Shown piece after piece: positions 25,262 through 33,996 of a stretch of DNA of 59,250 nt. This DNA comes from Defluviitaleaceae bacterium (GTDB lineage Bacteria; Bacillota; Clostridia; Lachnospirales; WQUN01). Position 1 is the stretch's first letter. The number at the start of each line of letters is the position of its first letter. The notes beneath the pieces are model-generated. The model ran no database searches and was not told the origin of the DNA. It saw nothing but the letters and a program-made list of their open reading frames with translations. The position numbers and the translations under genes are program-made. Where the stretch lies: contig WQVY01000006.1 in assembly GCA_009785605.1 (NCBI GenBank), positions 1-59,250 of the forward strand, read 5' to 3'.

Positions 25262-26704
25262 ATGGTATCAATCAAAGACAAGCTATCCCAGGCCATGCAA
25301 GAAGCCAAGCGCTTGGGCGCAGACTACGCAGACATACGGTTAAAGGATATCCGCACGGAGTCCTTATCTGTAGAAAACGGCGTGCTGTCTGTTGCAGTAA
25401 CTAACCGTAGCCAGGGCTACGGCATACGGGTGTATGTAGGCGGCTCAATGGGCTTTGCAGCCTCCGGCGATATGGACAAGTTTACAGAGACGGTCCAAGA
25501 AGCCTATGCCACAGCCCGTGCAAGCCTGACCCTGCAAGCCCAAAAAGCACAGCTTTCCGCCAAAGAGCCGGCAACAGCCACGTACTCAACACCGGTTGTG
25601 ACAGATCCATTCACTGTGCCCCTGGCAGACAAGCTTGCCCTGCTGACCCAGTGCTACGAGAAAGTCAAAGCAGTACCAGGCATAAGCTACAGCACCCTAG
25701 GGCTAGACTTCCGCAAAGACGATGTTTTCTATGCAGACACAGACGGCAGTTATATAAACCAAAATTTCTGCCAATGCACAGGCCAGATAAACGTGCTGGC
25801 CAGGTCAGACTCTGACAACCAGCGCCGCAGTTACATTAACGTAATCCGCGGCGGGTTTGAGACAATACTTGACCTAAAAATGCCGGAAATCACTGCCCGC
25901 CTGGCAAACGAGGTTGTAGAGCTTATTAACGCCCCAGAGTGCCCAAGCGGTGAGTTTGACTTGGTTATAAACCCTAACCAGTTGTTCCTGCAAATCCACG
26001 AAAGTGTTGGCCACCCTACAGAGCTTGACCGTGTACTGGGTAGCGAAGCAGCCTTCGCGGGCCGCAGTTTCTTAGAGCCAGGCGACCTTGCAAAACCCCT
26101 TATCTACGGCTCTGAGCATGTAACCCTTGTAGCCGATGCAACCTGTGAAAAAGGCCTTGGGACCTTTGCCTATGACGATGAAGGCGTGCCCGCACAGTGC
26201 ATAACATTGGTAGACAAAGGCAAGTTTACCGCCTTCCAAACCTCCCGTGACAACGCGCCCATAATAGGGCAAGCCAGCAGCGGAGGTGGGTTGTCTGACG
26301 GTTGGCGCAACCTGCCAATTGTGCGCATGACCAACATCAACCTGCTTCCTGGAAGCGGGACACCTTGTGAGCTTATTGCGGGCATAGAGTACGGTTTCTT
26401 GCTAGACCAAAACAAAAGCTGGAGTATAGATGACCTTCGTGTCAACTTCCAATTTGCTTGCGAAGTGGCCTACGAAATCAAAGACGGCAAGCTAACTGGC
26501 CGCAAGTTTAAAAACCCAATCTATGCTGGCAAAACCACAGAGTTTTGGGCCAGTTGCGACGGTGTTGCCGGGCCAGAGCATTGGCAACTAATAGGTGTAC
26601 CCAACTGCGGCAAGGGTCAGCCCATGCAAATGATGCGTGTATCACATGGTTCTGCACCGGCCAGGTTTAGAAAAGTGAAAGTAGGTGTGTCCGATGTTAA
26701 ATAA
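25262..26704 (+). CDS. tldD: TldD metalloprotease subunit
   Basis: A 480-residue catalytic subunit of the TldD/TldE (PmbA) protease, which in characterised systems trims modified peptides and unfolded peptides in the cytoplasm. It has the zinc-binding HESVGHPTELDRVLG (HExxxH, about residues 246-251). The downstream segment GTFAYDDEGVPAQ and the C-terminal ASCDGVAGPEHWQLIGVPNCGKGQP also fit. AAAGGGGG lies 7-8 bases before the ATG. Its last codons overlap the start of the pmbA gene, so the two subunits are made together. No RiPP precursor was seen in the window. Confidence 0.95.
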   Translation: MVSIKDKLSQAMQEAKRLGADYADIRLKDIRTESLSVENGVLSVAVTNRSQGYGIRVYVGGSMGFAASGDMDKFTETVQEAYATARASLTLQAQKAQLSAKEPATATYSTPVVTDPFTVPLADKLALLTQCYEKVKAVPGISYSTLGLDFRKDDVFYADTDGSYINQNFCQCTGQINVLARSDSDNQRRSYINVIRGGFETILDLKMPEITARLANEVVELINAPECPSGEFDLVINPNQLFLQIHESVGHPTELDRVLGSEAAFAGRSFLEPGDLAKPLIYGSEHVTLVADATCEKGLGTFAYDDEGVPAQCITLVDKGKFTAFQTSRDNAPIIGQASSGGGLSDGWRNLPIVRMTNINLLPGSGTPCELIAGIEYGFLLDQNKSWSIDDLRVNFQFACEVAYEIKDGKLTGRKFKNPIYAGKTTEFWASCDGVAGPEHWQLIGVPNCGKGQPMQMMRVSHGSAPARFRKVKVGVSDVK

Positions 26705-28010
26705 AAACGAATCAAAGGCCATAATAGACAAACTAGTATCTTACACAAAGCACTACGCCACTGTAAATATTTCAAGCGGCACCACGGGCACAACCCGCTT
26801 TGCCAACTCCGAAATAAGCCAAAACATCACCATAACAGATGCTGTCGTAAGCGTTACTTTGTATAACGGCAAAAAAGAAGTCACAACCTCTACCAATGTA
26901 CTAACAGACGACGGCCTAAAGCAGTTGGTCAAAGATGCAGAAGCCATGCTGGCCCACGTACCAGACGGGGAATATGAAGCCTTTAAAATGTCTACCGCGC
27001 CCGTACAAGAACGCGAAAGCACAGGGGAGTTAGCCACCGCTTTTGACGTAAATGGTCGTGCACAGTATGTAAAAGAGGGGATGAGCCACGTAGCCAGCGG
27101 CTTTACTGCCGCAGGTGCGCTAGAGCTTCTACGCAGGGCATCGGCTGTGGGTGACAGTCACGGGGCTTTCCGTAACGCGGCATACGACCAGGTAAGCTTT
27201 AACACAGTCATAACCCATGCAGACGGTACAGCAGGCGCTGGCGAATGTCATTCTTATACCACCACACCAGATGTCATAAGCGAGTTTAAAAAAGCACAAG
27301 CCACTGCAAAGGCCGCCATGGGCGCAGTTAGTCCAGAGCTTGGCGCGCACACTGTTGTGCTTTCGCCGCTGGCCTTTGGCACGCTGGTGAGCTATATGAG
27401 CTATATGTTGGGAGCAGGTGCTGTAGATACCGGTATGAGCTTTGCCACAGGCAAGCTAGGGCAAAAGTTTTTTGGGGAGAATTTCACATTGACAGACGAT
27501 GTTAACTGCCCGCACTCCCGGCCCATGTTCTTCGACTATGAGGGTACACCGCGCCAAAGTCTTACGCTTATAGATAAGGGTGTGGTTTCTGCATTCCTTT
27601 ATGACAATAAGCTGGCATCTAAGCAAAAGGCTGCCAACACTGGCCATGCCGTTACCAACAAGGGACGCGGCGGTTATGCGGCCAATTTGCAAATTGCTGG
27701 TGGCGATATGTCTTTGGATGAGATTATCGCATCTACCAAGAAGGGTATATTTATTAACGAGTTCCACTATACCAATTTTGTAAACCCGCGCAATTTGCAA
27801 CTCACAGGGCTAACCCGTAACGGCACATTCTTGATAGAAGATGGCAAGCTTACCACACCCATATCCACAGTGCGCTTTACAGAAGGCCTACTAGATGCCT
27901 TCAACGCAATCACCGCTATATCCAAAGAGCGTACAAAGATAGATGGCATGGGCCTAATGTTAGCACCGGCCGCACGTATTGAAAATTTCCATTTTACTAG
28001 TAAGCCTTGA
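26694..28010 (+). CDS. pmbA: TldE/PmbA protease subunit
   Basis: A 438-residue non-catalytic partner of TldD. It has the same fold (ITDAVVSVTLYNGKKEVTTSTNVLTDDGLK, EGTPRQSLTLIDKGVVSAFLYDNKLA, TGHAVTNKGRGGYAANLQIAGG) but lacks the HExxxH motif, as expected. The ATG at 26694 overlaps tldD by 11 bases; the in-frame start 9 bases upstream adds MCP and has no better ribosome site. A strong terminator follows at 28029-28068, so the operon is tldD-pmbA only. Confidence 0.93.
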   Translation: MLNKNESKAIIDKLVSYTKHYATVNISSGTTGTTRFANSEISQNITITDAVVSVTLYNGKKEVTTSTNVLTDDGLKQLVKDAEAMLAHVPDGEYEAFKMSTAPVQERESTGELATAFDVNGRAQYVKEGMSHVASGFTAAGALELLRRASAVGDSHGAFRNAAYDQVSFNTVITHADGTAGAGECHSYTTTPDVISEFKKAQATAKAAMGAVSPELGAHTVVLSPLAFGTLVSYMSYMLGAGAVDTGMSFATGKLGQKFFGENFTLTDDVNCPHSRPMFFDYEGTPRQSLTLIDKGVVSAFLYDNKLASKQKAANTGHAVTNKGRGGYAANLQIAGGDMSLDEIIASTKKGIFINEFHYTNFVNPRNLQLTGLTRNGTFLIEDGKLTTPISTVRFTEGLLDAFNAITAISKERTKIDGMGLMLAPAARIENFHFTSKP

Positions 28011-28028
28011 TGCAGTTTAATTACAAGC

Positions 28029-28068
28029 AAAAAGCCTCTTTGCGGTACTTGCCGCAGAGAGGCTTTTT
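28029..28068. terminator. terminator after pmbA, bidirectional
   Basis: A 17-bp near-perfect stem AAAAAGCCTCTTTGCGG/CCGCAGAGAGGCTTTTT with a 6-base loop. It lies between convergent pmbA and the DUF4097 gene. Confidence 0.9.
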
Positions 28069-28098
28069 ACATATCACAGTCAAATACAATTGTTATAT

Positions 28099-29409
28099 TT
28101 ACCAACGTTGACCGTTTACTGTAATCCTGCCAGATGTGGTTCTTAGGCTCATACGGCTTTCGTCGGTTACACCAGAGATAGTAACACTTCCAGAAGATGC
28201 CCTGCAATATATCTGCCCGCCAACCCTAGAGTTTTCTAGGGAAATACGGCCAGATGTTGATTCCATTGAAACATTGTTTACAACGTCTACATTATTAGCC
28301 GTTAGTCTGCCAGAAGATGCATTCATATAAAGGCTGCCGCTTACATCAAGCCCATTGGCTCTAATTCCGCCAGATGTGGACCTTGCGGTAAAATCCCCGG
28401 CGGTTGTGCCGCTATTCTCTATATCAATACTCCCGCTTGATGTTCTTATAGATGCATTGCCTGTGGTGGTATTGTTTAACGTTACCCTTCCGGATGTTGC
28501 TTCTGCAGAAAGCCTTCCTGCCACAGTAACGCAGCATATATTAATCCTGCCTGAGGATGAGTTAAAGCCCATGTCACCGGCTGCGGTAAGGCCGTTTGCC
28601 CGTATACCCCCAGATGTTGACCTAACAGCAAAATCACCTGTGGCCGCAATAAGGTCATAAATGTTTATACTGCCACTTGAAGTCCTGATTTCTATTGTGT
28701 TGGCAGTAAAATTTTCTGCCTGTACGCGGCCGCTTGATGCGCGTATATTGGCGTTGGTCGCGAGACGGTTTTCATTTTCGTTGTTGCCACGGATATCTAT
28801 CCTGCCGCTGGATGTAGAAATATCCATATTACTAAACGCGCCGTCTACATTTTGGGGGACAAATACGGTAACAACACTCCTTTGGTTGGAGTTATTTATA
28901 TTGATGATGCCAACGTTGATTCTTGTTTCTTCGGTGATGGTAAGCCGTGTACCGTTGTGACTAAATTCATAAACAGGGCGGACATAATCACCCCTGGTTG
29001 GCGGTGTAAACACAACCAAAAAATCTGGTTGGTTGTGGGTTTCTACTACCACAGCGCTATGAGCGAGTCCTATATCAAGGGTAATACCAGTTTGAGAGAA
29101 ACGTATCCCCTCGGCTGGGATGCCCCTGCCATCTGCAAGTGCTGTTAGTGTACCTGAAATAATTGCTACCCTGTTAATCCCCCGTGCAACAAAACTGCTA
29201 ACAATGGTTATACCAACCAGCAATAAAAATATCACCAATATAATGACAGGGGCGTTGCGCCTCCGCCTTGGCCCATAGTGATACCCATGGCCTGGGTAGT
29301 ACTGTGGCTGATGGGAGTTGTTGTTTTGATTGTTATTTTCCTCGGCATTTTGCCCTGGGTTTGCCCAACTTGGGAAGTCGTTGCTTCTGTTATCATTGTT
29401 ATTTTCCAT
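28099..29409 (-). CDS. DUF4097-type beta-solenoid protein with N/Q-rich cytoplasmic tail
   Basis: A 436-residue single-pass membrane protein. Residues 1-50 are cytoplasmic and rich in Asn, Gln, Tyr and Pro (NNNQNNNSHQPQYYPGHGYHYGPRRRR). One helix follows at about 53-74 (APVIILVIFLLLVGITIVSSFVA). From about 190 to the end the outside part consists of about ten degenerate beta-helix rungs with the core SSGR/TSG followed by I-x-x-x-N, the DUF4097 pattern. Two stretches (about residues 270-310 and 340-380) share RSTSGGIRANG, indicating internal duplication. AAGGAGG precedes the ATG. DUF4097 proteins often sit beside PspC or envelope-stress regulators, but none is here. It is divergent from another protein with a Pro-rich tail. 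Confidence 0.85.
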   Translation of the reverse strand: MENNNDNRSNDFPSWANPGQNAEENNNQNNNSHQPQYYPGHGYHYGPRRRRNAPVIILVIFLLLVGITIVSSFVARGINRVAIISGTLTALADGRGIPAEGIRFSQTGITLDIGLAHSAVVVETHNQPDFLVVFTPPTRGDYVRPVYEFSHNGTRLTITEETRINVGIININNSNQRSVVTVFVPQNVDGAFSNMDISTSSGRIDIRGNNENENRLATNANIRASSGRVQAENFTANTIEIRTSSGSINIYDLIAATGDFAVRSTSGGIRANGLTAAGDMGFNSSSGRINICCVTVAGRLSAEATSGRVTLNNTTTGNASIRTSSGSIDIENSGTTAGDFTARSTSGGIRANGLDVSGSLYMNASSGRLTANNVDVVNNVSMESTSGRISLENSRVGGQIYCRASSGSVTISGVTDESRMSLRTTSGRITVNGQRW

Positions 29410-29568
29410 GTGTGTCCTCCTTGAATTTTAATTCCATCTATAACTACGCTATTAATGGTTGTGTGTCTGACATTGCAGCGGTGGTGCGTTGTTATTAGCG
29501 GCTTTTTGTGGTATATTTTGCGAAGCAATAACTGTTTGATAGACAATTATATAAAGGGAGACGATGAC

Positions 29569-30069
29569 ATGAATCAAAACCCACCGCCTCGCGGCCCCCA
29601 AAATCCATATGACCCATTCAACGATGCCGAGAAAAATAATGATTTGGGCTTAGAACAAACGCAAAACCAACAAGGTCACATCCCCACCCCGCCCGATGGC
29701 TATGGTCATGGCCCGGCTGGGCATATGCCGGGTGGCTACCCACCGCCGGGTCCAGGCCCAGGCCCTGGGATGCCAATGCCACCAGGACCAGGGCCTGGGC
29801 ATTACCCACACCCCTACCCTGGGTATGTTAACCCCCAAGATACAGCGGTAATGTCTACCAAGGACTGGCTGCTGGTGTTCCTGATTTTTCTCATACCATG
29901 TGTTAACATAATAATGTTGTTTGTATGGGCTTTCTCTGGCAACGGAAACCACAACAGGCGCAATTATGCACGGGCGTATCTTATCTTTATTGCGATTATT
30001 ATAGGTTTATATCTCCTGGCAATTATATTCTTTGGTGCTATTATGGCAAATATGTTTAATATCTGGTAG
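29569..30069 (+). CDS. small membrane protein with Pro/Gly-rich N-terminal tail
   Basis: A 166-residue protein. A hydrophilic tail of about 100 residues is rich in Pro, Gly, His and Met (PPPGPGPGPGMPMPPGPGPG). Two helices follow, KDWLLVFLIFLIPCVNIIMLFVWAF and AYLIFIAIIIGLYLLAIIFFGAI, separated by a short basic loop. The helix pair resembles small membrane proteins of unknown function found next to zinc-ribbon or DUF4097 genes. GGGAG precedes the ATG at 29569; longer in-frame versions have no ribosome site. The shared style of its tail with the divergent DUF4097 protein suggests a functional pair. Confidence 0.75.
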   Translation: MNQNPPPRGPQNPYDPFNDAEKNNDLGLEQTQNQQGHIPTPPDGYGHGPAGHMPGGYPPPGPGPGPGMPMPPGPGPGHYPHPYPGYVNPQDTAVMSTKDWLLVFLIFLIPCVNIIMLFVWAFSGNGNHNRRNYARAYLIFIAIIIGLYLLAIIFFGAIMANMFNIW

Positions 30070-30109
30070 TTACATTTGTCATGACTCTACTACTGATATC
30101 TGATAACTT

Positions 30110-30154
30110 AAGGGCTTGTGTGCTCCCCCGCGTGGGATTACACAAGCCCTTTTT
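30110..30154 (+). terminator. terminator upstream of nifJ
   Basis: The stem AAGGGCTTGTGT/ACACAAGCCCTT is followed by TTTTTG. It ends the 29569-30069 transcript. Directly after it TGTTTATGTAAACA (30154-30167) forms a short palindrome that might be an operator for nifJ. Confidence 0.88.
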
Positions 30155-30229
30155 GTTTATGTAAACACCCTTAAAGAATAATACTTTCTACAGATGGCAA
30201 GAATCAGGAAAAACCTTTTTGAGGAGAGA

Positions 30230-30293
30230 GTGTGAAACATCCGCGAAGCGGATTTTCATACCAACCTATTTGTTCCGCCGACGAAGGAGGCAT
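30230..30293 (+). repeat. interspersed repeat carrying a ribosome-binding site (copy B)
   Basis: The left part (30230-30262) is a hairpin TCCGC-GAA-GCGGA flanked by GTGTGAA and TTTCATACC, like 7585-7617. The right part (30268-30293, ATTTGTTCC then ACGAAGGAGGCAT) matches 12941-12966 with two mismatches. Its AAGGAGG is the only ribosome site in front of nifJ, 13 bases from the ATG. Confidence 0.6.
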
Positions 30294-30303
30294 GAATTAA
30301 ATT

Positions 30304-33300
30304 ATGAACAAACATCTGATGAAAGTCATGGACGGTAACGAAGCCGCCGCATATGTATCCTACGCTTTTACGGAAGTTGCTGCAATCTATCCCATAACAC
30401 CATCATCCAATATGGCAGAGTTTTGCGACGAATGGGCCGCAGAAGGCAAGAAAAACATCTTCGATCAACCCTTGCAGGTAGTTGAAATGCAGTCCGAAGC
30501 TGGAGCTGCAGGTACAATGCATGGCTCGTTGCAGGCAGGGGCGCTTACCACATCTTACACAGCCAGCCAGGGGCTGCTTTTGATGATACCCAACATGTAC
30601 AAGATGGCTGGCGAGCTGTTGCCTGGGGTGCTTCATGTGAGTGCCAGGGCCGTGGCCAGCCAGGCCCTGTCTATATTTGGGGACCATTCTGATGTTATGG
30701 CTTGCCGCCAAACCGGCTTTGCAATGCTGGCCTCTAGCAGTGTGCAGCAGGTCATGCACCTGGCGCCGGTTGCACACTTAGCCGCAATAAAAGCTCGTGT
30801 GCCGTTTTTGCATTTTTTTGACGGCTTCCGCACATCCCATGAAGCACAAAAAATTGAAGTACTGGACTATGATGATTTTAATAAAATGGTAGACCATGAA
30901 GCAATTGCAAGCTTCCGCGCTAGGGCCTTAAACCCAGAGCACCCTGTACTGCGGGGCACAGCCCAAAACCCGGATATTTTCTTCCAAGCCAGGGAGGCCA
31001 GCAACCCGTTTTACCACGCTGTGCCTGGCATTGTGGAAGATTATATGAACGCTATTAACAAGCTAACCGGCTGCAACTATGGGTTGTTTAATTACCACGG
31101 TGCACCGGACGCTACACGTGTGATTATTGCAATGGGTTCCTCCTGCGAAGCCATAGAAGAAACTGTAGACTATATGAATGCCAAAGGCGAGAAAGTAGGC
31201 TTAGTAACCGTACACCTTTACCGCCCATTCTCTGCAGAGCATTTTTTGCAGGTGCTGCCAGCATCTGTTAAGAAAATTGCGGTACTGGACCGTACCAAAG
31301 AGCCCGGAGCATTGGGCGAGCCATTGTACCAAGATGTATGTACGGTTTTTATGGAAAAAGGCGGCGAAGTGCCTGTGATTGTGGGCGGGCGTTATGGCCT
31401 TGGCTCTAAGGACTTTTTTCCGTCGCAAATTGTTGCTGTGTTTGAGCATTTGAATCAGGACAGGCCTAAGAATCATTTTACTGTGGGTATCAACGATGAC
31501 GTAACCAATACATCGCTGAATGTTGGCGAATATCTTGACCTTGTACCAGAGGGCACCTACTCCGCTAAATTTTGGGGTATAGGCTCTGACGGTACGGTTG
31601 GCGCGAATAAGAACTCAATATCAATAATAGGCGGCAATACCGACATGTATGCCCAGGCGTATTTCTCATATGACTCCAAAAAGTCTGGTGGTATAACACA
31701 AAGCCACTTGCGGTTTGGCAAGGAGCCTATACGCTCTACGTACTTGGTAAAAGCCGCTAACTTTGTGGCATGTCATAACCCTTCTTATGTAGATAAATAC
31801 GACATGCTAAGTGACCTAAAGCCCGGTGGTATTTTTCTTTTAAATTGCTCTTGGAAGGATGATGAGCTTGAAAGTAAACTTCCCGCGTCTCTTAGGCGCG
31901 AGCTTGCTGCAAAAAATATTAAGCTATATGTAATAGATGCTACATCCCTTGCCGTAAGCATTGGCTTGGGACGGCGCATAAACTCTGTCTTGCAAGCCGC
32001 TTTCTTCAAACTCACAGGCATCATACCTATAGCTGAAGCTGTGAAGCATATGAAAGAAGCCATAGAGGCAACCTATGGCCGGCTTGGTGAAAATGTCGTA
32101 AACATGAACTACGAATCCGTCGACGCTGGTATAAAAGAAGTGCGCGAAGTCAAAGTCCCATCCCACTGGGCCAATGCAACGGACTCAGCCAGTACTGCCT
32201 GTAACAATGCAGTATTACCGCCTTTTGTACGCGATTTTGCTATGCCCATTAATGCCCTAAAAGGAGAATATATCCCCGTATCTGCCTTTAAAGACCGCGA
32301 AGACGGCACATTCGAGCAAGGCACATCCGCCTACGAAAAACGTGGCGTGGCCGTGGATGTACCCAAGTGGATACCAGAAAATTGTATTCAGTGTAATAGA
32401 TGTTCATATGTATGCCCACATGCCACAATAAGGCCGTTTTTATTAACAGACACAGAAGCAGAAACTGCCCCAGCCGGTATGGAGACAAAGACCTGTGCAG
32501 TCAAAGGCGCAGACCATTTCCAGTACCGCATACAAGTGTCCCCTTTGGACTGTTATGGTTGCGGTGTGTGTGCAGTAGAGTGCCCAACCAAGAAAAAGGC
32601 CTTGGAAATGGAACCATTTGCACAAAGCATAGCCTCAGAAATAGCCAACTGGAATTATTGCATTTCGCTTGAGCATAAACCCAACCCAGACAATAAGGCA
32701 ACTGTACGCGGCAGCCAGTTTGAGGTACCACTGTTGGAATTTTCGGGTGCGTGCGCTGGTTGTGGCGAAACACCGTATACCAAGCTTATCACCCAATTGT
32801 ACGGCGACCGTTTGTATATTGGCAATGCCACCGGCTGCTCGTCTATATGGGGTGGCAGTGCACCTTCGACCCCATATACAACTAACGCCAAAGGCCAAGG
32901 ACCGACTTGGGCTAACTCACTATTTGAAGACAATGCAGAGTTTGTACTTGGCTTTCAGTTGGCCATAAAGCAACGCCGCAGCAAGCTGGCAGATGTTATT
33001 AGCGAAATAGTAAACCATAAACTACCCGAGCAATGCGAAGTCATGAGCGAACTACAAACCGCCAGCAAAGAGTGGCTAAACAATTACAACGATGGCGAAA
33101 AATCCAAAACAGCATCCGAACGCTTGCGAAAAGCGAATACTGCAGCATATAGCATGTGTGGAGACTGCGGATGCGAGTGGGACAGCCTATACCGTCATAT
33201 CCAAAGCGAAGATGACATGCTTGTCAAAAAATCCGTCTGGGCTTTTGGCGGCGACGGCTGGTCATATGATATTGGCTATGGCGGGCTTGACCATGTAATA

Positions 33301-33879
33301 GCCTCCGGCGAAGATGTTAACCTACTGGTAATGGATACAGAGGTCTACTCCAACACCGGCGGCCAATCTTCTAAAGCGTCCCCCACCGCCTCTGTGGCTA
33401 AGTTTACAACATCCGGTAAGAAAGTAGGCAAAAAAGACCTTGGGCAAATGGCGATGGCCTACGGCACAGTGTATGTGGCTCAAATTGCTATGGGCGCGGA
33501 CTATAACCAGACAATAAAAGCCATCCAAGAAGCGGAAGCTTTCCCTGGCCCATCTGTAGTTATTGCCTATGCCACATGCATCAACCACGGTATAAAGGGT
33601 GGTATGGCCAATGCACAAGCCCAAATGAAAAATGCCGTTGAGGCAGGTTATTGGCACTTATACCGCTATAACCCCCTCTTGGCCGATGAAGGTAAAAATC
33701 CTTTTATTATGGATTCTAAAGACCCATCTGCGAGTTTTAGCGATTATATCCGTAGTGAGACAAGGTATACAACATTACAGCGCCGTTTCCCAGAGCTGGC
33801 AGATAAGCTGTTTGCTATATGTGAGAAAGATGCTAAGCGTAGGTTAGCGGCTTATAAGCGGCTGGCTAATGCGAAATAA
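30304..33879 (+). CDS. nifJ: pyruvate:ferredoxin (flavodoxin) oxidoreductase
   Basis: A 1191-residue single-chain PFOR that oxidises pyruvate to acetyl-CoA and CO2 and reduces ferredoxin, the central catabolic enzyme of anaerobes. Domain order is pyrimidine-binding (AIYPITPSSNMAEFCDEWAA), transketolase C-like, the gamma domain, two 4Fe-4S clusters (CIQCNRCSYVCP at about 694 and CYGCGVCAVECP at about 750), and the TPP domain. The TPP domain has CAGCG at about 817, GDGWSYDIGYGGLDHVI at about 983 and the Mg/TPP loop DTEVYSNTGGQ. Length and order match the homodimeric clostridial enzyme. It is monocistronic with its own terminator. The ribosome site is 13 bases away and lies inside a repeat element. 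Confidence 0.97.
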   Translation: MNKHLMKVMDGNEAAAYVSYAFTEVAAIYPITPSSNMAEFCDEWAAEGKKNIFDQPLQVVEMQSEAGAAGTMHGSLQAGALTTSYTASQGLLLMIPNMYKMAGELLPGVLHVSARAVASQALSIFGDHSDVMACRQTGFAMLASSSVQQVMHLAPVAHLAAIKARVPFLHFFDGFRTSHEAQKIEVLDYDDFNKMVDHEAIASFRARALNPEHPVLRGTAQNPDIFFQAREASNPFYHAVPGIVEDYMNAINKLTGCNYGLFNYHGAPDATRVIIAMGSSCEAIEETVDYMNAKGEKVGLVTVHLYRPFSAEHFLQVLPASVKKIAVLDRTKEPGALGEPLYQDVCTVFMEKGGEVPVIVGGRYGLGSKDFFPSQIVAVFEHLNQDRPKNHFTVGINDDVTNTSLNVGEYLDLVPEGTYSAKFWGIGSDGTVGANKNSISIIGGNTDMYAQAYFSYDSKKSGGITQSHLRFGKEPIRSTYLVKAANFVACHNPSYVDKYDMLSDLKPGGIFLLNCSWKDDELESKLPASLRRELAAKNIKLYVIDATSLAVSIGLGRRINSVLQAAFFKLTGIIPIAEAVKHMKEAIEATYGRLGENVVNMNYESVDAGIKEVREVKVPSHWANATDSASTACNNAVLPPFVRDFAMPINALKGEYIPVSAFKDREDGTFEQGTSAYEKRGVAVDVPKWIPENCIQCNRCSYVCPHATIRPFLLTDTEAETAPAGMETKTCAVKGADHFQYRIQVSPLDCYGCGVCAVECPTKKKALEMEPFAQSIASEIANWNYCISLEHKPNPDNKATVRGSQFEVPLLEFSGACAGCGETPYTKLITQLYGDRLYIGNATGCSSIWGGSAPSTPYTTNAKGQGPTWANSLFEDNAEFVLGFQLAIKQRRSKLADVISEIVNHKLPEQCEVMSELQTASKEWLNNYNDGEKSKTASERLRKANTAAYSMCGDCGCEWDSLYRHIQSEDDMLVKKSVWAFGGDGWSYDIGYGGLDHVIASGEDVNLLVMDTEVYSNTGGQSSKASPTASVAKFTTSGKKVGKKDLGQMAMAYGTVYVAQIAMGADYNQTIKAIQEAEAFPGPSVVIAYATCINHGIKGGMANAQAQMKNAVEAGYWHLYRYNPLLADEGKNPFIMDSKDPSASFSDYIRSETRYTTLQRRFPELADKLFAICEKDAKRRLAAYKRLANAK

Positions 33880-33901
33880 AGTACGAAATAAAATACAAAA
33901 C

Positions 33902-33928
33902 AAAAAGGGAGCCTTTCAGCTCCCTTTT
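33902..33928. terminator. terminator after nifJ
   Basis: The stem AAAAGGGAGC/GCTCCCTTTT has a 6-base loop. It lies between nifJ and the convergent surface-protein gene and can act both ways. Confidence 0.88.
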
Positions 33929-33996
33929 GCTTCATCATTAGTATTTGGTTAAACACTTAATCCTTAGTATAAAGTTTAAAAGTTGTTTAGTTAAAC

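Noticed and set aside
25262-28010. RiPP maturation cluster suggested by TldD/PmbA
   Set aside because: No precursor-like peptide, modifying enzyme or exporter gene is adjacent, and the pair is closed by a terminator.
30154-30167. TGTTTATGTAAACA as a Rex operator for nifJ
   Set aside because: The half-sites are two bases apart, whereas Rex sites need a four-base gap. It also partly belongs to the terminator tail. It is only noted as a palindrome.
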